Origin: Edaphobacter sp.
GTDB lineage: Bacteria > Acidobacteriota > Terriglobia > Terriglobales > Acidobacteriaceae
DNA length: 64,000 nt
Direction: 5' to 3'
Assembly (NCBI RefSeq): GCF_028283685.1
Contig: NZ_JAPWKF010000007.1
Span: 1-64,000, forward strand
The position numbers were made by a program, and so were the translations under genes. Below the pieces are notes generated by a model. The model did not search any database. It was not told where the DNA came from and worked only from the letters and a program-made list of their open reading frames with translations. Shown one piece after another: positions 25,839-34,648 of the stretch. How positions within the stretch are numbered: the first letter of the stretch is position 1; the number at the start of each line of letters is the position of its first letter.

Positions 25839-25928
25839 GGGGCAATCCTTTCGGTTGGTGCTTTCTGAGTGATGCAGCAACATCAATAAGATGCCGGGGA
25901 ATGACGCAAGTCGCACATTTTGTTATAC

Positions 25929-25942
25929 TTACAAATTTGTAA
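25929..25942. promoter_or_regulatory. Perfect palindrome upstream of HxlR and quinone reductase
   Basis: TTACAAATTTGTAA is a perfect 14-bp palindrome in the 132-bp divergent gap. Nearby TTGTAACCATG and TTGTTACCATG form an imperfect direct repeat (25937-25966). HxlR dimers bind such AT-rich dyads. Confidence 0.65.
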
Positions 25943-25970
25943 CCATGCCATCTTCTTGTTACCATGGGTC

Positions 25971-26357
25971 ATGCGGAAGCAAAGATATGCGCGTTATCCT
26001 TCAGCAAGTGGGTGCGGCGTGGAAGCAACCCTTGAGGTCATCGGTGGCAAATGGAAGGGCTTGCTGCTGCATCAGTTAATTGAGCACGATACGCAGCGCT
26101 TTGGTGAACTGCAAAGCCTCAAGCCGAAGTTAAGCGCGCGCATTCTCACGGCACAGTTGCAGGAATTGGAAGAGGACGGGATAGTTGTTCGAAAGGCGTT
26201 TCCAGTCGTTCCACCGAAAGTTGAGTACTCGCTCTCCGACTATGGCAAGACGCTGGTTCCCCTTGTCCGCATGCTTCAGACCTGGGGCGACGCAGACCAG
26301 CAACGGCGTAACGAGAAAAGTCTGGAATTAAAGCTAGAAAACAGGGAGTCCCGATGA
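25971..26357 (+). CDS. HxlR-family transcriptional regulator
   Basis: 128 residues from the ATG at 25971; the longer frame starting at 25920 would cover the operator. The family core is clear: GCGVEATLEVIGGKWKGLLL, then LSARILTAQLQELEEDGIVV and VEYSLSDYGKTLVPLV. The cysteine in SGCGVEATL corresponds to the conserved redox-active Cys of YodB/HypR-type sensors (usual CPVE). This supports a thiol-based response to quinones or electrophiles. It is divergent from the quinone reductase it probably represses. Confidence 0.85.
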   Translation: MRKQRYARYPSASGCGVEATLEVIGGKWKGLLLHQLIEHDTQRFGELQSLKPKLSARILTAQLQELEEDGIVVRKAFPVVPPKVEYSLSDYGKTLVPLVRMLQTWGDADQQRRNEKSLELKLENRESR

Positions 26358-26413
26358 ACGCTGTTCTCCTAATTCGAAGGTCGCGGCCAGCCAAGGGACA
26401 GAATGCAAAGAGG

Positions 26414-26769
26414 AGGAACTTGACTCTTTGCCGCGCAGCCGGCGAGCGGGGGCCGGGAGAGCAAGCGGGATGAGGGCCGGGAGAAACCGAAGGGGGTTCT
26501 CCCGCCGCGATTCTCGGGGCGGATCGAGAGACAAATCGGCCCCGGACGAATCCGGGGCCAGAGTATCTATGCTTAGGCTGCTTTCTGTTTCTTCGCCGCT
26601 GTCTTTTTCTCCGCAGGCTTGACGAGAGTCGGAGCCGCTTTCGCTTTGGTGGCTTTCTTGGCTGTGGCCTGGGGTGGTGCGAACAGCGCCTCCGCTTCCG
26701 CAAGCAGGTCGGGGTCGGTGTCGCGGGGCAATCCAAGATGGTCCGTCAGTGCAAGACGCAGGGCCAAGC
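26414..26769 (-). repeat. Direct repeat R4, second copy
   Basis: Counterpart of 24025-24374. This copy keeps a readable frame and continues rightward into a gene remnant fused to a VirB11 fragment, so it is probably the ancestral copy. Confidence 0.8.
26538..26559 (-). terminator. Hairpin terminator in R4, second copy
   Basis: GGCCCCGGA (26538-26546) pairs perfectly with TCCGGGGCC (26551-26559) around the loop CGAA. On the minus strand GATTTGTCTC follows. It lies 14 bp behind the stop of the gene remnant. Confidence 0.55.
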
Positions 26770-26821
26770 AGGTTAGCTTTTCGTCTGCGGTGTTGCCGAG
26801 CGCGGCCAGTACGATCTGCCT
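26573..26821 (-). pseudogene. 3' remnant of a plasmid/ICE-type gene (possibly ParB-like)
   Basis: The readable frame RQIVLAALGNTADEKLTCLA, LRLALTDHLGLPRDTDPDLL and a Lys/Ala-rich tail ending at 26573 is the end of a larger protein. The composition recalls C-terminal parts of partition or ParB-domain proteins of mobile elements, but I cannot confirm this. Its 5' part was replaced by the VirB11 fragment at about 26821. No start codon belongs to it. Confidence 0.5.
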
Positions 26822-27380
26822 CCCAACGAACCGCATTCGGATGCAAGATTTTGAGTTCAGCCGGTTGCTCGATGACGACGAGACGCTCATAGAGCGGAAC
26901 GTGGTCGAGAAGCGCCTTCATCAGGGTCGACTTACCCGAGCCGGTTCCACCACTGATGATGCCGTTCTTGCGCTTCGTAATGAGCCCCACAGCGGCGTCG
27001 CGGACGTGGGCTGGAAGCCCACCGGCAGCGACCAGCTCGTCAGAGGTGTACCAGCGATTGAATTTGCGGACTGTGAGCGTCGGGCCATTAATGGAAGATG
27101 GAGACCCAACGACGGCCACGCGCGAGCCGTCAGGCAAGCGCGTATTCAGGATGGGATTTTGGCTGGTCAGATCTTGCCCGAGCAGGCGTGCAACGCGTTC
27201 AATAGCCGCCTGCAGGCGGTCATTGGTGTATGGCGCGGAGAGCGGGATATGCTCGACCTCGCCGGCTCGATCCGCGAACACACCCGTAGTCCCGTTGATC
27301 ATAAAATCCGAGATCGACGGGTCCATCAGGAGCACTCGCAACTCCTCTGGGAAGAACGGGAGTATGAGCTCGAAGCTCAT
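26822..27380 (-). pseudogene. 5' fragment of a VirB11/TrbB conjugation ATPase gene
   Basis: The first ~185 residues are a good VirB11/TrbB N-terminal half: ISDFMINGTTGVFADRAGEV, then NTRLPDGSRVAVVGSPSS, PTLTVRKF and the Walker A loop IISGGTGSGKSTLMKALL, then LVVIEQPAELKI. After VRWEA homology ends and the frame runs into the unrelated R4 remnant until 26334. The Walker B, His box and C-terminal domain are missing, so it cannot work as a type IV secretion motor. It is direct evidence that the element once encoded conjugation. Confidence 0.82.
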
Positions 27381-27514
27381 CGCGTTGCTCCCGGCGCAGA
27401 CTGGACGATTCCGTTGGGATTCACGCCCGGCGTTTCGGCATCTACGGACACGCGGTTTTCGTGGAACTCGGTGATCGTTAGCCCCAACGGATTAATAAAT
27501 TCATACTGCGGGTA
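27377..27514 (-). pseudogene. 3' remnant of a conjugation gene upstream of virB11 (possibly VirB8/TrbF-like)
   Basis: The frame YPQYEFINPLGLTITEFHEN ending at 27377 overlaps the VirB11 start by four bases (ATGA), as in an operon. The NPLG-x-x-x-T-x-F pattern resembles the C terminus of VirB8/TrbF proteins. Its upstream part is replaced by a LysR fragment at about 27517. The identity is tentative. Confidence 0.4.
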
Positions 27515-27519
27515 AATCC

Positions 27520-27633
27520 TGGACTGACGGCAGGCTGCGACCGCAGAACATGTTCGGCGGCTTTGCTGAAGTTCTTGCTTTCGGCAATTGCAACCAGGTA
27601 TTCCAGATGGCGAAATTCGATGATGTCTGACAT
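27520..27633 (-). pseudogene. N-terminal fragment of a LysR-family regulator
   Basis: From the ATG at 27633 the frame reads IIEFRHLEYLVAIAESKNFS, then KAAEHVLRSQPAVS, the classical LysR N-terminal helix-turn-helix start. After about 38 residues the similarity ends at the join with the conjugation remnant, and the frame stops at 27478. Only a third of the DNA-binding domain remains. Confidence 0.7.
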
Positions 27634-27912
27634 GGCCTTGATACTCCGCTGGCTGTGACGTCAAGACTCCACATCTCACTCGGGGGACGAGAGTCGATGT
27701 TGCACCTTTAATCGTTCAACTGGGAACCACATACGTCAATTAGTTTCGTTTGGGTTGCTAGGTTCCTACGCGGGTAACTAGGAACCAAAAGGTTCCTACC
27801 TCTATAGGCCAGCTATGCACAGAACTTTGAGTGGTATTGATGAGAAGTATTGGACGCGTATGGAGATCAGCGTCACTCTTGGAGTCGGGTATATCCCTAC
27901 AACGAGGTGAAC

Positions 27913-28161
27913 ATGTCTTCAGTCCTGTATGACGCTAAGGACTCGAATCCACTCGGGAAGAAACCACCTGCTTCTGCTGGAACCTTCACGCCGGAAAGAC
28001 TACTGGACAGTGACGAGGCGGCAAAGATCATGAATGTCCACCCGAAGACACTTCAGAAGCTCGCTCGCAAGGGCATTGTGCGGGGAGTCCATGTTGGGAA
28101 GCTGTGGCGCTTCCGCGCCTCCACGATTGAGGATTGGATTCAGAGCCAGCTCGCGAGTTAA
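27913..28161 (+). CDS. Excisionase-like helix-turn-helix DNA-binding protein
   Basis: 82 residues from the ATG at 27913, with GAGG seven bases upstream. ERLLDSDEAAKIMNVHPKTL, QKLARKGIVRGVHVGKLWRF and STIEDWIQSQL form the MerR-like winged helix of the excisionase/HTH_17 family. It lies 83 bp before the integrase in the same direction. Such proteins bend att DNA and favour excision, or regulate int. The N-terminal ~27 residues are low-complexity. The role as Xis is inferred from size, fold and position. Confidence 0.75.
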   Translation: MSSVLYDAKDSNPLGKKPPASAGTFTPERLLDSDEAAKIMNVHPKTLQKLARKGIVRGVHVGKLWRFRASTIEDWIQSQLAS

Positions 28162-28244
28162 TTCCCGCAACGAAGACTCGACCTTTGCCCAGCGTAGCGG
28201 TAGCCTAATATCAGCCATCCGTTGCGCCGAAGACAGGAGAGAAA

Positions 28245-29444
28245 ATGTCTAGGCGGACACGGTATCAGAATGGAAGCGTGCAGCGCGAAAAGCGCCAGAG
28301 TGGACCCGATGTATGGGTCTTTCGATGGTGGGAGCCTGGCTCTGATGGAACGAACAAGCGAAGGAAAGCAATCGTGGGAAATATCCTCACGTTGCCGACT
28401 GAAGCAATCGCCCTCAAAGCAGCTCGCGCGTTGCGCATCGACGCCAACTCACTAACCCCGCAGGTAGATGGCGGTCCGGAAACAATCGCAGACTTGGTGG
28501 CTCATTATCGTCTCAAGGAATTGAACGAAGAGAGTCACAGCCAAAAGGCGTTTCCGACACGAGCTGCCTATCAAAGCTATCTGGAGAACTGGATCTTGCC
28601 CCGCTGGGGTGGACTCAAGATGGACCAGGTAAAACCCGTAGCAGTCGAAGAGTGGCTGCGAGGGATCAAGCGGGCCAAAGCAACACGAGCCAAGCTACGG
28701 AATCTGATGAGCGCACTTTTCAGTCACGCGATGCGGTACGAGTGGACGGATAAAAATCCGATCAAGCTCGTGCGCCAGAGCGCTAAGCGAGAGCGCGTTC
28801 CTGATGTTCTCGAACTGAGAGAGCTTCAGCTTCTCCTCACCAAACTCGACACACGCGAGCGCACCTTGGTTCTGCTGGCTGCTGCCACAGGACTGCGCGT
28901 AAGCGAGCTGTTGGGGATTCGGTGGGCGGATGTGGACTTCGAAAGTCTTGAGCTGCGTGTAACCCGATCCATCTGGCACCAGAAGATCGGGGATTGCAAA
29001 ACGGAAGCTTCTGCCAAGCCTGTCCCACTCGATGGGTACATGGCGGAAGACCTGCTTCAGTGGCGAAAGAAGAGTCCTTATCCAACACAAGAGGATTGGG
29101 TCTTTGCCAGCCCGACCATGAAGGGGGAACAACCCTATTGGCCGGACAATCTGATGAAGCGGTACATCAAGCCGGTCGCCAAGGCGAACAGCATTTACAA
29201 GAACATCGGCTGGCACACCTTCCGCCATACCTTCGGCACGTTGCTGAAGGCGAACGGAGAAGATGTGAAAACCGTACAGGAGCTTTTACGGCACGCGAAC
29301 AGCAGGATCACACTGGATGTGTATACCCAGGCAGTGGGTTCCAATAAGCGCGCCGCACAGAGCAAGGTTGTAAGGATGATGATTCCCAGCGTGGGTCAGA
29401 AAGCGGGTGAGACGGACCCGCAGAAAGCTCATGTTGGAGCGTAA
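28245..29444 (+). CDS. int: Tyrosine-type site-specific integrase
   Basis: 399 residues. The N-terminal arm-binding and SAM-like core-binding parts (about 1-190) contain AVEEWLRGIKRAKATRAKLR. The catalytic domain has all residues: AATGLRVSELLGIRWADVDF (first Arg), KTEASAKPVPL (Lys), WHTFRHTFGT (HxxR), LLRHANSRITLDVYTQ (His and nucleophile Tyr). The gene ends 71 bp from the tRNA-Asp it uses as attachment site, and arm-like repeats start directly after its stop codon. It catalyses integration and, with the HTH protein, excision. It appears intact, so the element may still move if a second end is functional. Confidence 0.92.
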   Translation: MSRRTRYQNGSVQREKRQSGPDVWVFRWWEPGSDGTNKRRKAIVGNILTLPTEAIALKAARALRIDANSLTPQVDGGPETIADLVAHYRLKELNEESHSQKAFPTRAAYQSYLENWILPRWGGLKMDQVKPVAVEEWLRGIKRAKATRAKLRNLMSALFSHAMRYEWTDKNPIKLVRQSAKRERVPDVLELRELQLLLTKLDTRERTLVLLAAATGLRVSELLGIRWADVDFESLELRVTRSIWHQKIGDCKTEASAKPVPLDGYMAEDLLQWRKKSPYPTQEDWVFASPTMKGEQPYWPDNLMKRYIKPVAKANSIYKNIGWHTFRHTFGTLLKANGEDVKTVQELLRHANSRITLDVYTQAVGSNKRAAQSKVVRMMIPSVGQKAGETDPQKAHVGA

Positions 29445-29462
29445 TGGACCCTTATTGGACCC
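29445..29462. repeat. Candidate integrase arm-type site, right end
   Basis: TGGACCCTTATTGGACCC starts at the base after the integrase stop codon and matches 123-140 at 16 of 18 bases. It contains two GGACCC units 11 bases apart. Confidence 0.45.
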
Positions 29463-29514
29463 GGATTTGGCTGTCACTTGGGGTTGCCATAGCTTCTAAG
29501 TCCTTTAGAATCTA

Positions 29515-30489
<975 letters not shown>

Positions 30490-31884
30490 TTAATCGGCTA
30501 CGCCATCTCCAAGAGACCCTGCGGCTGACAAGCCATGCTTGTCCATTCGATAGATCAGTGTCCTGCGGCTGATATCGAGATACCTTGCCGCCTGCGTCTG
30601 ATTGCCACCAAATCTCTCCAGCGCCCGCGTAATCAGATCTCGCTCGATCGCCTCAAGGCTGATGCCTTCGTCCGGCAGATCTGGCCACACAAAACTTCCG
30701 ACACTTCCCTTTTGCTTCGACAACTCCTCGGGCAACTCCTCCGCTGTAATGGTCTCGGAGCACGACAGGACTAGCATACGTTCCAGAACGTTCTCCAGCT
30801 GCCGCACATTTCCCGGCCAACGGTATGAAATAAGCCGCTGATGCACCTCTGGCGAGAGCCTTACATGGTTCAGACCATGCCGCTGCTTGGCGCGATAGAA
30901 GAGCTTCTCGATCAGCTCCGGAATATCATCCTTCCTATCCCGCAATGGTGGAATGGTTAGCGGAACCACCGCGAGGCGGTAATAGAGATCTTCACGGAAC
31001 GTTCCGTCCTCCACCATGGCGGAGAGCGTTCGATGAGTAGCCGCAATCACGCGCACATCCACTTTTGCGCTCGTTGTCGTTCCCAGCTTGGTCAACTCCC
31101 CTTGCTGCAGCACACGCAGCAGCTTCACCTGCGCATCCAGGGGCAGTTCCCCTATCTCATCCAGGAAAAGCGTTCCTCCATCAGCGGCCTCAATGCGGCC
31201 CGGCTTGTTGGCCAGCGCCCCTGTAAAGGCTCCGCGAACATATCCGAATAACTCCGACTCCACCAGATCCCTTGGGATAGCGCCGCAATTGATGGAGACA
31301 AACGGCTGGCTACGCCGTGGACTGTTATGGTGAATCGCACGCGCCAGGAGCTCCTTGCCCGTTCCCGTCTCTCCCTGGATCAGGATCGTGGCATCCCTCT
31401 GGGACACACGAGCTGCCTGGTTCAGAACATGCAGCAATCCCTTGGAGTGTCCAACGATTCCTTCAAAACCGTACCGCTGATCAAGAGCTGATCGAAGAGT
31501 CCGCACCTCTTCGATCAGCTTCTGACGTTCCATCGCACGGTGAACCACCAGCACCAGAGCTTCAAAATCGAGCGGCTTGGTGACATAGTCATACGCACCA
31601 AGACGCATCGCCTCCACAGCCGTCTCGATGGTCCCGAATGCAGTCACCACAATCACCGTGGTCTCAAGTCCCTGCTTCGTGATGCGTCCCAGAAGCTCCA
31701 TGCCGGTCGTCGGCATTCGAAGATCGGTGATCACCAGCGCTGGTTCCTGTTCGCGTAGCATCGACCACGCCTCCTCGCCGTCCGAAGCGAGTGCCACCTC
31801 ATAGCCGGCCTCTTCCAGCTGCATCTTCATCACGCGACGAAGGCTGCTGTCATCGTCCACCACAAGAATATGTTTGCGATTCAT
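30490..31884 (-). CDS. Sigma-54-dependent response regulator (NtrC/ZraR type)
   Basis: 464 residues from the ATG at 31884, which overlaps the kinase stop by four bases; the longer frame is an artefact. The receiver domain has DDD near residue 10 and phospho-acceptor Asp54 (VITDLRMP). The AAA+ domain shows Walker A GETGTGKELLARAI, the sigma-54 contact loop GAFTGA and Walker B GGTLFLDEIGELPL, then RDRKDDIPELIEKL. A Fis-type helix-turn-helix (FGGNQTQAARYLDISRRTLI) ends the protein. With its kinase it forms a two-component pair divergent from a metal-efflux operon that has a -24/-12 promoter, so it is the probable activator of that operon. Confidence 0.9.
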   Translation of the reverse strand: MNRKHILVVDDDSSLRRVMKMQLEEAGYEVALASDGEEAWSMLREQEPALVITDLRMPTTGMELLGRITKQGLETTVIVVTAFGTIETAVEAMRLGAYDYVTKPLDFEALVLVVHRAMERQKLIEEVRTLRSALDQRYGFEGIVGHSKGLLHVLNQAARVSQRDATILIQGETGTGKELLARAIHHNSPRRSQPFVSINCGAIPRDLVESELFGYVRGAFTGALANKPGRIEAADGGTLFLDEIGELPLDAQVKLLRVLQQGELTKLGTTTSAKVDVRVIAATHRTLSAMVEDGTFREDLYYRLAVVPLTIPPLRDRKDDIPELIEKLFYRAKQRHGLNHVRLSPEVHQRLISYRWPGNVRQLENVLERMLVLSCSETITAEELPEELSKQKGSVGSFVWPDLPDEGISLEAIERDLITRALERFGGNQTQAARYLDISRRTLIYRMDKHGLSAAGSLGDGVAD

Positions 31885-33083
31885 CGCGTCTCCACTCGGC
31901 CGGACACTATAGAAGATTCCACGGCCAGCGGCAGCTCCGTACGAAAGATCGTTCCCTTCGCTCCATTCGGACGGCACGTGAGTGCGCCTCCATGTTGCGA
32001 TGCAATATTCGACGCGATCGCAAGCCCCAGCCCCGTCCCTGTCTCCTTCGTCGTGAAGAACGGTTCAAAGATACGCTCCCTCTCCGATGCCGGAATGCCT
32101 CGTCCCTCATCGCATACCTCAATGCAAAGGTGTTCTGAAAGAAAGAACGAACGTACGATCACCTTGCCGTGGCTTTCCGTTGCGTCCAAAGCGTTCAAAA
32201 TGAGGTTCAGCAGTAGCTGCTTGATCTGCTCCTGATCGCATGGAACCTCACGGGAGCCATCCGCCAGCTGCATCTCCACTACGACTCCTTTGCGTCTCGC
32301 AGCATGCTGTGCCAGCGTCCCCACAGCATGAATCATCTCTCGAGGATCGGCATTCTGTAGACGAGGAAGCCGGGGACGGGCGAAGTTGAGAAAGTTCGTC
32401 AGCAGCTTGTTGAGTCGTTGCGACTCCTTCGTAAGAATCTCCAGGCATTCGCTGCGAGCCTCCTGCGATGCCTGCCCGCGCGCCAGAATTCCGGTAGCAC
32501 CGCTGATGCTTGCCAATGGATTGCGAATCTCATGCGCCAAACTCGCCGACAGTTGTCCGGCTGCTGTCAGCCGTTCCGTCCGCTTGATCTGATCGAGGCT
32601 CTGTCGTAGCTCCGTGTACACCCGCTCCAGTTCAAGCTTGGTCGTCTCTACTCGAAGGCGTTGCATTCTCTCTCTCTCCGAGAGGAACCCCGCGATAATG
32701 CCGGCGGCGCCGAAGGTGCCCAACTCAACCACCTGGTCCTGCGAATCCAGCGGCGCACGAAACCAATGCCGGTAGATCGAAGGGGCCATCAGCACAGCAG
32801 TAAACAGAACCGTCTTCAGCGCGCCTCGCCAACCGAAGAACATCCCTGCCAGCATGAACGGAAGGATGTTGAGGTGATGCAGGATGTTATGCAACACCAC
32901 GGCATGCGGGGGCACAATCCAGGTGTAGACCGCCAACGTCACCACCAGAATCACAATCAGCACGGCCTTTGCCCGCTCAGACCGCAGCCACCGAGGAACC
33001 AGCGCCATCTCATTATTGTCCCATGCAGGCGTCAAACTGCCGGACATGTATCCATGCACACGGCTCCCCGGAATGGCATTCAT
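31881..33083 (-). CDS. Membrane sensor histidine kinase, partner of the sigma-54 regulator
   Basis: 400 residues from the ATG at 33083. The N-terminal third has about four to five membrane helices (VLIVILVVTLAVYTWIVPP, MLAGMFFGWRGAL, TFGAAGIIAGFL) with almost no periplasmic loop, so sensing is probably within the membrane. A coiled-coil linker leads to the H box SLAHEIRNPLASISGATGIL, then N box LLLNLILNALDATE, and G boxes CDEGRGIPASE and GTGLGLAIASNIA. It phosphorylates the adjacent regulator. The pair resembles ZraSR/HydHG, which answer metal or envelope stress. Metal specificity cannot be read. Confidence 0.88.
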   Translation of the reverse strand: MNAIPGSRVHGYMSGSLTPAWDNNEMALVPRWLRSERAKAVLIVILVVTLAVYTWIVPPHAVVLHNILHHLNILPFMLAGMFFGWRGALKTVLFTAVLMAPSIYRHWFRAPLDSQDQVVELGTFGAAGIIAGFLSERERMQRLRVETTKLELERVYTELRQSLDQIKRTERLTAAGQLSASLAHEIRNPLASISGATGILARGQASQEARSECLEILTKESQRLNKLLTNFLNFARPRLPRLQNADPREMIHAVGTLAQHAARRKGVVVEMQLADGSREVPCDQEQIKQLLLNLILNALDATESHGKVIVRSFFLSEHLCIEVCDEGRGIPASERERIFEPFFTTKETGTGLGLAIASNIASQHGGALTCRPNGAKGTIFRTELPLAVESSIVSGRVETR

Positions 33084-33126
33084 TAGCACGACGTGCCTTC
33101 ACTGCAATTCAGTCGCCAAGCTGAGC

Positions 33127-33161
33127 GGCATCTTTTGTTGACGATTTTCAATCGTGATGCC
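33127..33161. promoter_or_regulatory. Nested inverted repeat, candidate enhancer for the sigma-54 regulator
   Basis: ACGATT-TTC-AATCGT (33141-33155) is a perfect 15-base dyad, nested within outer arms GGCATC (33127-33132) and GATGCC (33156-33161). It lies about 140 bp upstream of the predicted sigma-54 transcription start, the normal distance for enhancer sites. Confidence 0.6.
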
Positions 33162-33265
33162 GCCTCTGGCACGCACTCCAACCAATTCGGTACACCCATG
33201 TACCTTATGGGACACTCTGCCAGCCAGCCTCTTCGAAAAACGCCCGTATTCGGTCCAATTGCGTT

Positions 33266-33281
33266 TGGCGTTGCAATTGCA
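33266..33281 (+). promoter_or_regulatory. Sigma-54 (-24/-12) promoter of the efflux operon
   Basis: TGGCGTTGCAATTGCA carries GG at 33267-33268 and GC at 33279-33280, exactly the invariant 10-base spacing, with TTGCA fully matching the -12 element and TGGC the -24 core. Transcription should start near 33292. Confidence 0.7.
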
Positions 33282-33293
33282 CTAATCAAACAT

Positions 33294-34647
33294 GTGACGT
33301 TGCATCGACTTACATTGCAGTTCTTCCTGCTAACCAGCTCCTGCCTCATCGCGCAGGAACTACCTCCGTCTCCGTCTGCCGTCGCTTTCGATCTCAGCAG
33401 CGACGGTCAGAAGCTGCCCACAGCAGGGACTGAGGCTTCTCCTTCGACGCCTGCCGGCGCTCCCCAGCTCGTCCTCACTCTATCTGATGCCAATTGCGAT
33501 GTCATCGCGCAGCAACCCAAGGTTAAGCGAGGCGCAGGCCTTGACCGACAAGGCCAGTGCAGCAGCGAAGACAGCCCGCGCCTATACCAACCCAACCATC
33601 GATATCTACGAGGGTCGCCAGTATGCACGCCCGATACGAACCCCCGGCGTGCCCGGACTTCTGCAGCATTACGGCGGCTCGCAAACGATTGAAATCCCCT
33701 CCGAGCGCCGCGCACGACAGCGAGTCGCTCAGTATGAAATCGCGAGCAGCCGGGCAGCCCAGACCGCGACAGCCATCACCGTCGTAGCCGATGTGAAGCA
33801 TGCCTTCTACGATGCCCTTCGCCGCCGCGAAGAGATCAGCCATGCGAAAGAGAACCTGCAACTCGTTCAGGATCTCCGACGTCGGGTTGAGGTCGAGGTC
33901 CGTGTTGGAGAAAAAGGGCGTCTTGAACTGACCCGAGCTGAAGCTGAACTGGCAAGAGCGCAGTTTGCCGTTCGCAGCGCGCAGATCGAATACAACAACG
34001 CCATCGCGATGCTGCGTGTCACCATAGCTGCACCCGCCGACGTCAACCTGGAACCACGCGGCGATCTCGAATCTCGCATCTCACTTTTGCCGGTCGATCA
34101 GCTTCGTCAAAACGTGTTGAACGCGCACCCGGCCATCGCGCAATCGAAAGCCGATATCCAGGCAGCTGAAGCATCACTCGATCAGCAAAAGAAACTTCGT
34201 ATCCCTCAGCCGCAGCTCTTCGCAGAGTTTGAAAATCAGCCGGACCTCCGCTTCTGGCGCACCGGCGTCAACATACCGATTCCCCTCTGGGACCGTCGTC
34301 ACGGACAGATTGAAGAAGCGCACGCAAACATTAGCCAGTCAACCGCCATCCTCAATCAGCGGCGCCTTGAGCTGATCTCGGCACTCGAGCGCGCCTACGA
34401 ACAGTACCAGCTGGCGGATCAGCAGGCCACATCACTCGAGTCCGGATCCCTCCACGCAGCCGAGAGCGCAGTCGATGCCGCCAAGGCGGCCTATCGCTAC
34501 GGCGAACGAGGTATCGTCGAGGTCCTCGACGCACAGCGGGTGCTGCAAAGTGTTCGCGGCGATCTGCTCGACGCACAATACGCCCGCCAATCTGCCCTCA
34601 TCGATCTACAAGAACTCGGCGCCGTCGCGCCTGGAGCGAAGCCCTAA
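33294..34647 (+). CDS. Outer-membrane efflux factor, CzcC/TolC family (frameshifted 5' end)
   Basis: Outer-membrane channel of the RND efflux complex. The signal and N terminus lie in one frame (LTLQFFLLTSSCLIAQELPP to APQLVLTLSDA). The rest lies in another beginning IAMSSRSNPRLSEAQALTDK at about 33490. Joined, LTLSDAIAMSSRSNPRLSEA is the standard family start, so one base appears inserted near 33486. From there 380 residues of alpha-helical barrel repeats follow (IDIYEGRQYARP, RIPIPLWDRR-like VNIPIPLWDRRHGQ). Start is uncertain: GTG 33294 would be nearly leaderless from the sigma-54 promoter, ATG 33198 lies upstream of it. First gene of the efflux operon. Confidence 0.75.
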
Positions 34648-34648
34648 C

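Noticed and set aside
26334-27380. A complete 348-residue conjugation ATPase
   Set aside because: Length is right by chance, but VirB11 similarity stops at residue ~185 and the rest is the antisense-like frame of repeat R4.
27377-27679. One 100-residue protein
   Set aside because: Only the last ~45 residues look like a protein tail; the first half lies out of frame over a LysR start, so it is a chimera of two remnants.
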